Below are positions 1-13,298 of a DNA stretch of 64,000 nucleotides, in pieces; positions within the stretch are counted from its first letter, which is position 1, and the number at the start of each line of letters is the position of its first letter. The stretch spans positions 15,851,836 to 15,915,835 of the forward strand of contig NC_080717.1 in assembly GCF_019097595.1 (NCBI RefSeq), written 5' to 3'. This DNA comes from Hemibagrus wyckioides (Eukaryota; Chordata; Actinopteri; Siluriformes; Bagridae). The position numbers and the translations under genes are program-made. The notes beneath the pieces are model-generated. The model had not been told where the DNA came from. It saw nothing but the letters and a program-made list of their open reading frames with translations, and searched no databases.

Positions 1-757
1 AAGGCAGTTTTTTATAATTGTGAAGTGTTTTTGTAGTTTGTACATTATATTGTAGCCTATAGCTTCATATTTAATGTAACTGTCTGTACAGAGTCTGTAG
101 CATTTTTTTATTTCTTATTTTCTCATTATTAAAAAGTATGACAAATAATATTCATGTTCAAAGGAAAGGGTTTTGATTGCCATTACTTAGACAACATTTT
201 TTTTTCCCAAAAAGGAATGAGTGTGTTAATGAACAGTTTCTGAGGACTTATTAAATGCAGTTTTACAGAATAGTGTGTCTTTCTAGGTTTTTTTTTGCAA
301 ATTAATTTGTAATTTGGTGCACTACGATTTTTTAAAAAAAAAAAGGAGATTCAGCCCGCACATTTCTTCTCATCCGGCCCTCACCCTAAAATGAGTTTGA
401 CACCCCTGGTCTAGATAATGTTTTTTTTACTGTGTTGCTACTATAATCCTACACTGAATATCTGGTTTTGAACAAACGTAATGTGGTGCAACTGGTGGAA
501 CTAGGTCGTTTTTTAGCATTTATTCATACTGTCAGAGCTCAACTGTCATTCAAAAGATGTCTACGAAACCCCTTAAAAGGTCACACTGTACAAGGGTTAG
601 CTTATCCTTCTGACTCATTTGAAAAAGCCCCATCTACCCTATCTAGCCCTACCTAAATTCTTAATAAGCAATATTAACAGAATCTAACAAAAACTGTACT
701 GCACAACAAAGAAACAATACATGTATCAAACCAAAAAATCTGAGCAGTGTAACTCAC
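1..757 (-). other. tm9sf2 intron 13, partial, with hAT terminus remnant
   Basis: Non-coding sequence downstream (minus strand) of the last visible tm9sf2 exon, whose donor GTGAGT lies at 757-752. It is AT-rich. Around 345-408 it contains the end of a repeat finishing in GAGTTTGACACCCCTG, which matches the complement of the common hAT-type terminus CAGGGGTGTCAAACTC. No exon was recognised, so the remaining TM9SF2 exons must lie outside the window. Confidence 0.6.
345..408. mobile_element. hAT-like transposon terminus fragment
   Basis: The block ends in GAGTTTGACACCCCTG at 393-408. Its reverse complement is the CAGGGGTGTCAAACTC terminus seen in many hAT/Charlie-type fish elements. The other end and a matching 8-bp target duplication were not found, so this is a remnant. 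Confidence 0.5.
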
Positions 758-3700
758 CGGTTTTTTAAAGCCAACGTATGCACCTACAAAGGTGAGAGGA
801 ACGGAAATGCCAAACCACAGTGCCAAGACAGCTACCAGTGTGGCGAATGGGACGGCAGCAGATGAGCCCTCCACCCACAGAATCAGATTCATCAAGAAGA
901 AATCGGCAAACACAATGCTGTGAAAGACATAGTGTCATAATGAGAATCTCATTAAAGGCCATCTCATTAAAGAATACCTTTACCTCATTATACAAAACAA
1001 GTCAACATACCCAGGACACAGAAGCGCTGTCAATAAAACGTTTGTTTTCCATTTGTCACCACCAAAACCTGAAGAAGCACAAACAAATAATTATACAATC
1101 TCTGGATAAATATTTCTGGTCATACATAAAAGTCAATATTTTGCTAACTTATAGATGATTATTAGGCAAATAATCCTCTATATAAATCCACACACATACA
1201 CACACCTGACCAAATGAATATAAGCTTAAAACATGTTTAAAAATGATTTATAATTAAAACAATTTTCAAAAACTCAAGGAGTTTACTGACATCTATTACA
1301 AATCACAATAATAAATATCTAAATAATCAACTGTATATTATAACTAAATGTTACTCTAACAAAATTAATGCTTATATAAATTAATAGTGAGGTGAGATGA
1401 TGGTGAGATCCAAACAGTACTGTCAATAATATATAATTCAATATGTGTCGGCCTGGGAAAATACTTCATGTCACTGCAGCTGAATTTGTACATCAAAAAT
1501 GTGTTTCAGCCTATAACATACTTTGTATGTAACTCCACATACATATTTAACATATGCTATGCCTTTAGCTATACCTTGAGACTGAGATACATAAATATAA
1601 ACATTTATTCTTAGGAAAGCCTGTAATTAATTCAGAACTATATACTCTATTGTAGAGAAACTCAATATGCCACCATGTGAAGATATGATATTAAGATAAA
1701 TGCATTGTAAAATTTGTTCATTATTATCATAATCAGATTCAGCAATATGCCAGTACTTTAATAGGTGATATCCTTACTTTTATACAATCTGGCTGATACA
1801 TAGCCAGCAGGCGTGCCGAGGAGGACCCACAGCACCACTGCACAGGTCATAAGGGCTCCTCTGTTCGCTGGAGACAAAAATCCAAGGCACGCTAGAACTG
1901 AAAAAAAGAGATTAAATACTACTGTAGACAGAGCAAAAGCAGAAGTTCACAAAGAACTTGCATTAAAGACATCGACCTTATAATTATAAGTATAACAAAT
2001 CTTTCGAGTAGTCCTTTCAGCATTTCCTTACAAAGTGTGATGAAGGTCATGATAAAAATCTGTGTGCCCTGCCCTAGAAAGACAGACAGCAGCATGCCAC
2101 TCCGTGGAGGTCTGAACACATCCCCGTGTACCTGCTTCCAGCCCGACTCCTCCTGGGCATCCTCCTGCACCACAGATCACACTATCACATCAGATCCCAA
2201 GGTTATAAGAACAAGGCTTTGCCCCGTTTCAAATAGAAGCTGATTTTAAGCAAAAAATAAATAAGAAATATGAATAAGAAAAGGAAAGAGAGATACGTTG
2301 ATCATTATATTCTGAGAGCTGAACCATTCCCCAGACCCCAAATAAAATAAAGGTTTATCAGACATCAGATACAGATTTCTCTCATCAGCACAAGCAAGAT
2401 GATACATCTGAGCTATGATAAAATATGGTGCAGAGAATAAATATGATTATATGGCAGAAAATTTCAGTAAAAATCAGCAGACATCTGCAGAATTGAGCAC
2501 GCATTTATTTGAATTGTTAAGCATGATTCCTGCCAGAGTGCTTTGACCAATACACCATGTTTTATCATGTAAGGAAACCTACCAAAAATTACTCATTCAG
2601 CAGTCACCAAACAAATAAATAAAATCACCCTAAGAAGATATGCAAACAGGGCCTGGAAGTAGGCTTACATATGCAATGCCTGACAGTTGGTGGATCTTAA
2701 CCAAGTCTCCCTGTAAATGTTACACATGAGATTTTAATGACTGGCATTTGTGTGGTGGAATATACAATGCTAATATAGACAAAGCAACAAAAAAAAATGC
2801 ATCCACTTTCTACCATTTTGAATTTTCCCTGCTGCTTTCAATGCAGTTAGTTATGTATCTAAAGACAAGTAAATGACTAGAAGGAGAGAAAACTTGATTA
2901 CTAATAAAATGCAGAACACATGATTAAAACAAACAATATTATACTATACTAAATCTATAAACCACAGAAGGGCTTTTCACACTTGAAATGGTTAACCCTG
3001 TCATACTAAACCATACAATGGGGAAACAGAATCCTGGGTTATCATGTTTCACACTGCTCATACTTTAACAATTAATCCTGGCTATTCATAACCTGACATG
3101 TCACACTGTATATTTGCGGTGTCAACAGCCATGAGTGAATATGAATACAGCATGTGACCACTTTACATAATAGATTATGGTCTCCACGTAAATACTTTTT
3201 GGCCTTTTTAAGTCTGACTCCTAGCTGTCCAGATGTTTGTTGATATCCAGTTTCTGCTAATAGTATAGTCAGTCCATTAAATACTCAATTGTTTCTCACT
3301 ATATCATCCAGTTGTCCATAACAAACTTTTCTGACCACAACTGTAAAAATAAAAGTTTCCTTTTGGCTCCAATTCACACATTCGTCTGTCACCATTTTTT
3401 AATATGCAAGATATGGGGATTCTGTGACTGTACCTACCATGTGATATGAGGCACATGCTCATAAATTTCTGACTGGGTGTCTGCTGCTAAGCATCTAGCC
3501 GAAACATTCTCATAGTTTCACACTGTTTGGCTAAACAATGCACGCTAACCACGCTTCTAAATAATTAGTGTGAACAACGCTAACCTGGGATTAAGCGCAG
3601 TGTGAAAAGCCCAGGGGATTATATTCAGTTTGTGTCTGAAATCCATTTTTGCATGATAATAGTGCAAAAATGTTATAGCTAGCTGCTGTGGTATGACCAG

Positions 3701-6700
3701 GAACTGCTAATTCAACAAAAAAGAAAGCACACTGACTATTTTCTCATTCTCTAGAAGTCTTCACAAACTACTAACTAACTAGTTCTACATGTAAGTGGAC
3801 TGGAAGCTGAATGATGCTTAATTATACATTTATGCTTTTAACAGATGATGAGAATGCAACGGTTTAAAGATATTATTAAAGCAGTTGTACCTGGTCCACC
3901 TGGTTGTACCTGGCGATGTCCTTGTGTAGTGTCCTCAGCATGATCATGGCCACCATGCCAGACAGGAAGAGCACAATGACTAGAGAGTTCATAATGCTTC
4001 ACAGAATGTAGAGGGAAAAGATCATTAATATGCATGTGGATATATGAGAATACTTACAAATTAAGACAGTTTTGAAAGAAAGAGAGAGAGAGAGAGAGAG
4101 AGCGCTCACCTAAACCACTGGATGTTGCTGTGAGGCATAGATACCAAAATGTAATCCCACCTTGAAGCCCATTTGATCTGATCTGTGGACTGAAAAAAAA
4201 ACCCAGAAAGTGTCAGACTCTCTGGATACCCTTATATTTATAAAGGTTTCTACAGTACATCAGTGAACATACCTCAAACTTGACTGAATAAGAATAGGTC
4301 ACTTTCAGATTACCAGTGGACTCTTTCGGTATGTCCATGGGTGGCCCTACACATGACTGGCTGGCTTCTTCACTGTGTTTAATGCTGAAATAAAAGCAAG
4401 AGGTCAGTTAGGATTTCTCCTATTTACCTCCTGTATGATTTTCAATTAATTCAGAAAGAGGGGTGAGAGAAGAGGAACCATGCTCTTGAGACAGTAAATG
4501 CATTTGAATTGGGGGTTTTTTTTCTCAAAAAGATGACACATTAATTTGTTCTTTATCATTTCAGACAGTTCATCATATTTTTGCTTTCCCCTTTAATTAA
4601 AAGAAAATCAATACAAGCACAAATTTCTTTGGACTCAATTATTTACAACACAAATTCACATAGCTTTCACAATATTTTATATTTACAATATTAAAAAAAA
4701 AATAATGTTAAGGAAAGTATTTCTAATAAGAAGAGGTTAGACGTGAGATATGTTGATACTGTAACTAACCTTTTTGGCTCCAGTCTAGCACTAACCAGCC
4801 GAGCTCCTTTCCAGCTCTCATTTTCCCCACTGTGGTAAGTTATGGTGATATCGACATGGTTGAAGATGTAGTAAGAATTTTTCTTGTTAAACTCGGACTG
4901 CAAGCAAAAACAGACAGCACTATTACAATACAGACTTTCAGGCAACAGGAGCTGGCACACACACTCAGACTACATTTTTCCTTTCAATTAGCATTGAAAG
5001 ATACAGCATTCATCCATCGCATACGGTGACAGTACATACTGCTTTTAATTCAGTACTGCTCTGCCTTATAATACAGTATATACTGATCAGTATACGTGTG
5101 TAGTATGAATACAATCCATGTATAATGCATCTACCATGCTGGCATTGTCACGTGACTTACGACATCATAAAAAAATAAATAAATACACCTGCTTATTCTT
5201 GTTTAACCTTCAACAGTATAACTACAACAATGTTTAATAGCTATAGAATTTACATTTAAAAGAGCTGACATGACTTTCTGCCATTTGTGATTCTGACAGC
5301 TCTTCTCCACCAGTCCCATTGCCTTATGGGATAGCGCAGCATGCATTGCTTCCATACTGCAGAATCTTAACTGAAGTGGTAAGTCTTCCAGATATTTCTC
5401 ACCTACTGTTTTGTGAACACAGACAATTCAGATATACTACTCTTTCGATGTACTGCTTTTCCTCTGCTGACAGGTAACAGGTATACTCAAGCACAGCTAT
5501 CGTCTTGCAGGATAAGCGGTTTAGGTATCACAGACTCCAATATATCTTTAACAAACAGCTTACTCACACTGATGACACAGGCATCTTTAGATCGTCCATC
5601 TAAGGTTACAAAGCAACCAATGGGAAATCCAGGATTACAGTACTTCTGACCATCCTCCACATCATAGCACCATGTTACAGGCATGTTGTCAACAATCCTG
5701 CAAACAACATACAATTGTTTACTATAACAAAATGCACTAACTCTCAAATCAAAACAGAAACCAGCCTAATCTGTACATCAGTGAACCTGCCTCCACATGT
5801 TTTTCAGCAACTAAATCAATGTTATTTAACAAAATAAATGCAGAGACACTCACCAGTGATGCTGGTAATTCAGCTCCATGCCTCTTTTAAGAAAGTCCAA
5901 ATTAACTTTATCTTCCTGTTTAGATGCATCATAGGATTTGGTGCACACTTTATGGCAAGGCTCATCATTTCTGAATTTGAACTGAAAGAAAGTTTATGGT
6001 AAAAAACAGATTTTAAAATATGTGAAAGTCAACGAATGTGCACCCATCAGGCATAACATTATGAGCACTGAGAGGTGAAGTGAATAACACTGATAATCTC
6101 ATCATGGCACCAGGTAGTGGGAGAGATATATTAGGCAGCAAGTGAACATTTTGTCCTCAAAGTTGATATGTTAGAAGCAGGAAAAAACTGGTAAGTGTAA
6201 GGATTTGAGCAAGAGCCAAATTGTGATGGCTAGATGACTGGATCAGAGCATCTTCAAAATTGCACCTCTTGTGGGGTGTTCCCGGTCTGCAGTGGTCAAT
6301 ATCTATCAAAAGAGTGGTCCAAGGAAGGAACAGTGGTGAACCTGCGACAGGGTCATGGACGGCCAAGGTTTATAGATGTACATGGGGAGAGAAGGCTGGC
6401 CCGTGTGGTCCGATCCAAAAGACGAGCTACTGTTGCTCAAATTGCTGAATGCTCGTTCTGATGATTTTGGCAGCAAAAGGGGGGCCAACATAATATTAGG
6501 TCATAATGTTATGCCTGGTAAGTGTAAAACGCTGCCCTCCATAATTAAAAAAAAATGATTTCAAGTACTGCAAAAGTCAGTCAAATTTTCCCTCCTCACT
6601 GTGTGGGAGTCCAGTTCTGGGCAAATATCCAGATGTTTCAGACATGATTTCAAGTTTGCATTAAGTATTTCTGAAGGGTATTTTGAGAGTGAATATGATT

Positions 6701-7806
6701 CTTTTTTTTTAAAAAAAATGTTCTAAATGTGCATTATATTAGTTAAAAGAAAAATAAAAGATAAATAGTGTTGAAAATGTTTCATCGTATTTGTTCATTC
6801 TTAGGAAGGGCGCTAATAATTATGGAAGAACCAACACAAAGCAAGATTAAACAACACATACGAGTTACTAAGAGTAATTAACATCTTCTACAACATGATC
6901 CAGCATATAGTTAGGTATGATTTCTTCAAACAAACAAACAAAAAAAGAGATGGTTGAAACTACATCATCCATCAGTGTGTGGTTAAAACTGCGCTCTGAC
7001 GTCACACTACCTTATAAGGTGAAGTCTCAATTCTCTCCCCAAACAGCACCTGGCCCAGGTTCTCTGAAGGCCTCTTCTCTTGTTCATCTTTGCAAAAATC
7101 AAACCTGAAATAATTTATATAATTAGATCCAGGTAAGCTGGTATCACTTGTTAGGTTGTGGTGAAGGCTTGGTCGCACTTACACGTCATATTCGTAGGGC
7201 AGGACGGATTCCACGGAGTCCAACCGGTTCACAAACAGCTGGATTTCATTCTGTAGAAATGACACAGACCTTATGTAAACTAATACAGTTGCATAAAAAG
7301 CACTTCAAATGGAGTGATTTGGTAGTTCAAGTTTGATTTGTCAGTAATTTGGCAGTTGATTTGCCAAAATGTCAGTTTGCCACTAGACACAGCTGTTCTA
7401 AGTGCAGTCTTTGTGTAAACTGTCACTAATTAATATATGGCAGGTCATTAACAAAGCTCTTGTCTTATTTTTGCTTGAATGTTTGTCGTCAAATGTAGCG
7501 TGACTTGCACAGAAAGTAAGCTAGCTAGTTCACTCAGCTAACCAGCTAGCTCTTGAGCTAAGTTACGGCAGTGAAGGCTAGCCATGTGCACTAGTTTTAA
7601 TATACAGAGCCTTCTCTGTCTGTTCTACAAAACGGCTGGGAGACAAACATGTAGGGCAAAAGTGACAGGGTTACCTGACAGTCACCGGTTTTCTTGTCCT
7701 CTTCGCAGAAATTAACCGGAGCTAAACCCGGAAGATAGAATCCAGAGCCCGTGCTAATAGCAATGAAACTGCAGACAAGTCTAAAGCATAAGTCCAGGGG
7801 TTTCAT
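758..7806 (-). CDS. tm9sf2: TM9SF2, nonaspanin (transmembrane 9 superfamily member 2), 5' 13 exons; C-terminus off the left edge
   Basis: Exons in transcript order: 7675-7806, 7183-7250, 7011-7104, 5854-5981, 5568-5697, 4770-4897, 4273-4384, 4110-4189, 3891-3996, 2032-2164, 1778-1897, 1011-1068, 758-917. All have GT-AG ends and joined phases, giving 483 codons against about 660 in vertebrate TM9SF2; the last exons lie beyond base 1. The ATG at 7806 opens a signal peptide, then the mature start [13 protein letters not shown]. The lumenal domain keeps [24 protein letters not shown] and YIFNHVDI. The first membrane helix is about residues 294-313 in exon 9, followed by HKDIARYNQ and the cytosolic DVFRPPR motif. 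Exons 10-13 carry further helices ([32 protein letters not shown]). The family acts in endosome/Golgi membranes and glycosylation; that role is family knowledge, not visible here. TM9SF2 is preferred over TM9SF4 from the lumenal motifs. Confidence 0.95.
2970..3612. mobile_element. Inverted-repeat DNA transposon (non-autonomous) in tm9sf2 intron 9
   Basis: The left end begins GGGCTTTTCACACT and the right end finishes AGTGTGAAAAGCCC, a perfect 14-bp terminal inverted repeat 643 bp apart. The match extends imperfectly into AACCC/GGGATTAA-like bases. There is no transposase reading frame, so it is MITE-like. The superfamily is uncertain (Harbinger- or hAT-like termini) because no clear target duplication was seen. 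It sits between tm9sf2 exons 10 and 9. Confidence 0.7.
4079..4102. repeat. (AG)n microsatellite
   Basis: About twelve AG units immediately downstream of the donor of tm9sf2 exon 8 on the minus strand (exon left edge 4110), i.e. starting within about 8 bases of the splice site. Confidence 0.9.
6041..6520. mobile_element. Tc1/mariner-like deletion derivative
   Basis: The ends are inverted copies: ATCAGGCATAACATTATGA at the left and TCATAATGTTATGCCTG at the right. Between them is a shortened transposase region read on the minus strand; the stretch around 6240-6440 resembles its N-terminal DNA-binding part. The same termini occur at 37627-37982. It lies in tm9sf2 intron 3. The coding part is broken and short, so it cannot be autonomous. 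Confidence 0.8.
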
Positions 7807-8200
7807 TGTGACAGATTCTAAATAGCTTCGTTTCTCACTTCGTTCCTTAATGACTCTGTTGGAATTAAAGCTTTCGGGATTCTACTTCCGCTGTGAAACT
7901 ACTCCTTTAGACAGATAACCCACCTCCGCGTCCATATGCTATACCTCCAACTCAACTCAAACGCCTATGGCGAAATGAGGGACGTTGCTTATTTCTTTCT
8001 GCCAATCACGGTGCTGTTGGGCGTGGCCTAAAAACAGTATTTGCCTTTATTAAACGATAGAGGCGGGGCTTCTTGCTGACGTTTGGCTAAGAGAGCTGCA
8101 TCACTAGTAAACACTCCTGCTGCTTCCAGATGCTTGGGGCGGAGTTACACTTCAGGATGGAGAACTACGTTGTAATCCCGCCCACAACTATAACCCTTAA
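7807..8200 (-). promoter_or_regulatory. tm9sf2 5' UTR and promoter region (approximate)
   Basis: This is the stretch just upstream of the tm9sf2 ATG. It is richer in GC and CpG than its surroundings, with GGCGGGGC-type boxes near 8050-8060 and GGGGCGGAG near 8137-8145. No TATA box is clear. The transcription start is not determinable from sequence, so the boundaries are approximate. Confidence 0.45.
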
Positions 8201-8596
8201 CTGTATGAATAGGCGTTTAAAACAGGGGCCTGGTCCTGTCCTGCACTTTTTAGTGTTTTCTCTGACACCTGATTCACTAGATAGCCCTTGCTGAGCTGAA
8301 GTGGGTGTGTAAGAGGATGGAAATACTAAACCGTGTTTCCTAGGACAGGGTGCACTCCAGGTCTAGGGCACTGAACCTTTGGGTTATAACATCTGGATTA
8401 TGTCTAAAACTAATTAAGAGAAATAAAGGCATGGTCATCCATCCAACAACTAGCAGTGTGTTTATTGAGCTAAAAATTATCTTTATTTTCAGTGTATTTC
8501 AAACACAATTGGGGTATGCTGTTATAGGAAAATAATGCATTATGACAGTGGTGTGATACAACCTAACATGAAACAGATTTGTATTTATTCCTCTTA

Positions 8597-8790
8597 TCAG
8601 GGTTCAAGCCCCAGCACCCCCAAGCTGCCAATGTTGGGCCCTTGAGCAAGGCCCCCAACCCACCCTTCTCCAGATGCACTGCATCATGGCTGACCCTGCA
8701 CTCTGACCCCAACCCCCAAGGATGGGATATGCGAAGAAAGAATTTCACTGTGCAGTAATGTATGTGTGACAAATAAAAATAACTTAATTT
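8597..8790 (+). repeat. SINE-like repeat copy A
   Basis: Shares a long similar block with 11196-11345: CCCCAACCCACCCT, ATCATGGCT, CCCCCAAGGATGGGATATGC, AAAGAATTTCACTGTGCAGT, then an ACAAATAAA-type tail. The family name is not certain. The head may be tRNA-like (GGGTTCAAGCCCC near 8600 resembles a B box). Confidence 0.6.
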
Positions 8791-8799
8791 TCAACAACT

Positions 8800-11195
8800 A
8801 TGAATTTATTAATGAATGGCACTTTGTGCCTTTTAACCATTTATAGTTACATTTAATTTTGTGGAATGCCATTGAGATGAGTTAGATTCTGTGACTTATT
8901 ATCACTATCATGCTATAAACAGTTACAAACAGCTATACTGTTGCCCACAGCTTCTTTTTTTCCTCAGTGGAAGTAATAACAAAAAAACTTTTCAAACCAA
9001 GAAATCATAAAATCTTCTGTCATTCTGGCCTGTGACAGAAAATCTGCTGACCATTACAAAGCACTGACACCCAAGTCTCCTTTCATAAACATTAAATATA
9101 TCCTTAGGGAAAGCTTCACCATTTTAATGATTAAATGAATTTCTTTGTTAAAAACAAAACATTTTGAGACATATCAGTTTATTGTTACCATTTAATTATG
9201 TGGATTAGACTTATAACCATGTTGTTTTAGAAAATGAATCAACACTACCATTCCGAGTTGAGGATTCAGATCTCCGTATATAACAAAGAACTTCAGCAAT
9301 TATGTAAAATTATGCACATTTCCACTCTTTAAAAATTTAGAAATCATGTGCTTTTAAGAAATTCTGGTGCTTCTAAGCGCTATGATTATGACAGTAATAT
9401 GAAACTGTGTGTCTACATAATGTTAGGCAAGTGACAGGAAATTACAGAGAGATGGAGTTTCATTCATCTGAAGCTAAGTTAATGTTTATTAGCTAACATA
9501 TTTGCACAAGTGCATTATATTGTATGTAATGATATAATGATACAAGCAACCTGGGAAGGATTCAAAGTATTTCATAGACATCCTGTTACAAGTATTGACA
9601 ACTTTACTTGAAACTACAAAAACACTCCAAACTAGGCAAATAATTTATTTATTTATTTAGTAAAGTTATTTATTCAATTATTTATTAATACTTGTCCTTA
9701 TTTTCATCATTCTCATGCATCCATTCATCCATCAGTAATCAAATATATCACTTGTTGCTGTACCTGAAAATGGCATCACTCATTTTTTTCTGGGTCTACG
9801 TCTTTCTACCACTCGTACACCTTTACATAAACACTAACATATACAGCTGGAAGACACCAGTCACTGTAATATGAACTTGTGAGTAGGTGTTCCTATTACT
9901 CGTTGCCATAGTAATAACATATATCAGTGGGTAACATTCCAAATCAATTCACCAGTGTATATGTGCATCATGTTATATGAGATGAAGGAGAAGCAGTGTG
10001 TGTCACAGATCACATGCGATCTACTGACTCCATATTTGCATAAAGTATAACGTTTCTCACCTTTGTCACATTGCTAGACACACCCATGTCTAGGCACCAA
10101 CTGCCAATTTCACTCATGTGTGCACATAGCAATGAGGTGTTGGTCAGTTCCCTTACAGTGGGATCAACAAGCCCGATCCGATGCTAGCAGTACCTTGCAA
10201 TTGCTAATTTATTGCAAGTGTGTGCCACATGCAGTGCAGTATCCTCTCTAGGGCATCATCAGTGTATCTGTATTAAGCACTTGAGCAGCACATATGTGGG
10301 TGTAGTGCTTCATCTGGTGAGATCACTAGTGACAGAACACTTGTTATTAATCATATTACCCAGAACGCATGCCAGTGAGCTCTGGCTCAGACCGTTTTCT
10401 TGGCTTCTTGTTGTGTTATTAGTTGGCCCAGAACAAGGGCTTTTGTGCCTAGCAAGATGTTTAGGCTGTGGTTTAGGCCAGATTTGTCTCTGAAGTATGC
10501 AGGGTCTAAATCTGTCAGTGGAGCACTTTGTACAATCAGAACGGGTGATATCAAAATCAGACATCATGTCCATTAGTTTGGTCAACTCCAGGGCAGTGAG
10601 TACATAGATGCATAGCTGTTGTGACTCTTCTCTATAGTTTGGACTATGGGAAATATCCAATCCAAATAAGCTGATCTATTTAAAAAAACAGAAAATAAAA
10701 ACTGCCACTGATGTCAAAATAGTGGAATTGTCAACAATGTTAAATGTCAACTATGTTACCCTTAAGTGCCATCTCTTGCATAACATAATCCATCAAAGAA
10801 AAAAGGGTCCACCTGTACTCCATTTTGGATGAAGTAAATTATTTCTATATATCTGTCCAAACTGTGCATATTTTCATTGTTAAACCATGCACCCAATACA
10901 GGCAGAAGGGAAACTTCTTCCACTGCAGCACAGAGCTGGAGAATGAAGGATTCAAAAATGGCACTTAGAAATTTTTAAAGCAAACCATGGGGAGGGGGCC
11001 CCAGATAGAGTAGGAGGCTGATAGTCTTAACAATCAAGGCCATGACATTCCTTGAGCAGCACACCTCTATAGGGCTTTAGCCTATAGTAGAACTGTGAGC
11101 ATGTTCTACATTTAGGAGAATCTAGTGGAAGAAGTTTCAAAAAAGAGGCCAAGTAGACTACCAAAGGTTCACTCCTACAAGCAGATCTGTCCTTG
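8800..11195. other. Intergenic, no gene recognised
   Basis: AT-rich sequence between tm9sf2 and rbmx. It holds short ATTT runs near 9640-9690 and one moderately long open frame on the minus strand (10660-10310, 116 codons) with no recognisable domain or splice partner. No RNA gene or complete transposon was identified. Confidence 0.5.
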
Positions 11196-11345
11196 CTCAG
11201 TCACCCTAATTTGCAAGGTCCCCAACCCACCCTGCTCCAGGGGTGCTGTATCATGGCTCTGACCACAACCCCCAAGGATGGGATATGCAAAGAAAGAATT
11301 TCACTGTGCAGTGATGTATACGTGCCAAATAAAGACAACTTAACT
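11196..11345 (+). repeat. SINE-like repeat copy B
   Basis: Second copy of the repeat at 8597-8790. It keeps CCCCAACCCACCCTGCTCCA, ACCACAACCCCCAAGGATGG, AAAGAATTTCACTGTGCAGT and an AAATAAAGACAACTT tail. The 5' part is shortened. Confidence 0.6.
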
Positions 11346-11897
11346 TAAAGAAACAATCCCTGTGCTGCCTAGAACAAACAAGATAAGATAAGATAAAATA
11401 AATGTATTAATCCCAAAGGAAATTCTTTTGCCAAGACCAAGAGAGTGCTTCAGAAAAAAAAGAAAGAAAAGAGAGAAATATATATATACAGCTCTGGAAA
11501 AAAAAAGAGACCACTGCAAAATAATCAGTTTCTTATGTTTTTTTCTTAGAGGTACATGTACTGGTGAGATGAACAGTTTTGTTTCATTTTTTGTGAACTG
11601 CTGACAATATTTCTCCTAAATTCAAAATATAACTATTGTTATTTAGAGTGTATAATCTAGCCATGGGGTCACAGTCCAGTGACTTCTGTGCCGGTCCCAA
11701 GCCCGGATAAATAGAGAGGGTTGCGTCAGGAAGGGCATCCGGCGTAAAACATTGCCAAATTTAACTATGCGAATCGTCAGTACTCTAAATTTCATACCGG
11801 ATTGGTCGAGGCCTGGGTTAACAACGACTGCCATCGGCGCCGTTGACCTACAGGGCGCTGGTGGAAATTGGGCTACTGTTGGTCGAAGAAGTAGAGA

Positions 11898-13298
11898 GTG
11901 CGGAGACAGAGAGAGAAGAGGAAAGGTAAGAGTGTAGGACTGAGAATAGGAACTCTGAATGTTGGTACTATGACAGGGAAAGGTAGAGAGCTGGCTAATA
12001 TGATGGAGAGAAGGAAGGTGGATATACTGTGTGTACATGAGACCAGGTGGAAGGGTAGCAAGGCTCATAGTATAGGAGCAGGATTCAAGCTGTTTTATTA
12101 TGGTGTGGATAGTAAGAGAAATGGGGTAGGTGTGGTCCTGAAGGAGGAGTTTGTGAGGAATGTTCTGGAGGTGATGAGAGTGTCAGACAGGGTGCTGAGT
12201 CTGAAGTTGGAGATTAAAGGGGTGATGTTGAATGTTCTTAGTGGTTATGCCCCACAGGTAGGTTGTGAGTTAGAGGAGAAAGAGAGATTCTGCAGTGAAT
12301 TAGATGAGGTGATGGAGAGTATTCCAACAGGTGAGAGAGTGGTGATAGGAGCAGATTTTAATGGGCATGTTGGTGAGGGGAACACAGGTGATGAGGAGGT
12401 GATGGGCAAGTTTGGAGTTAAGGAAAGGAACCTTGAAGGACAGATGGTAGTGGACTTTGCTAAGAGGATGGGCATGGCTGTGGTTAACACTTATTTTCAG
12501 AAGAGGGAGGAGCATAGAGTGACTTACAAGAGTGAAGGTAGGAGCACACAGGCAGACTACATCCTATGTAGAAAAGGCAATCTGAAAGAGATTAGTGACT
12601 GTAAAGTAGTAGTGGGAGAGAGTGTAGCCAGACAGCATAGGATGGTGGTGTGTAGGATGACTTTGATGGTCTGTAAGTAGAGGTCAAAGATAGAGATGGA
12701 GAAGAAAACCAAGTGGTGGAAGCTGAAAAAGGAGGAATGTTGTGAGGAATTTAGACAGAAGTTGAGGCAGGCTCTGGGTGGTCAGGTAGTGCTGCCAGAT
12801 GACTGGGAAACTACAGCAGAAGTGATCAGGGAGGCAGGAAGAAAGGTGCTGGGTGTGTCATCTGGAAGGAGGAAAGAAGATAAGGAGACTTGGTGGTGGA
12901 ATGAGGAAGTTCAGGATAGTATTCAAAGGAAGAGGTTAGCCAAGAAGAAGTGGGACATGGACAGGACTGAAGAGAATAGACAGGAATGCAAGGAGTTACA
13001 GCACAGAGTGAAGAGGGAGGTGTCTAAGGCCAAGCAGAAGGTGTATGATGAGTTGTACACTAGGTTAGACACTAGAGATGGAGAGAAGGACTTGTACAGG
13101 TTAGCTAGGCAGAGGGATCGAGATGGGAAGGATCTGTGGCAAGTTAGAGTTATTAAGGATAGAGATGGAAAGGTGCTCACAAGTGAGGAGAGTGTACAGA
13201 GGAGATGGAAGGAGTACTTTGAAGAGCTGATGAATGAGGAAAATGAGAGGGAACAAAAGAGTAGAAGGGGTGAACTCTGTGGAACAGAAAGTAGATAA
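11898..13298 (+). pseudogene. RTE LINE apurinic-type endonuclease domain and linker (interrupted)
   Basis: The APE-like endonuclease runs 11898-12680. Motifs in order: RIGTLNVGTM, the catalytic glutamate in HETRW, GYAPQVG, IGADFNGHVG (catalytic DxN), VVNTYF and a final QHRMVV, the place of the family's catalytic histidine. An in-frame TAG at 12678-12680 ends it; the same frame reopens and continues 12696-13298 as a charged linker rich in Lys, Arg and Glu. The domain nicks DNA to prime reverse transcription in this LINE family. It is likely inactive as a full polyprotein here because of the stop. Confidence 0.88.

Noticed and set aside
11643..12068. 141-codon minus-strand frame
   Set aside because: Antisense shadow of the RTE LINE endonuclease; no motif of its own.
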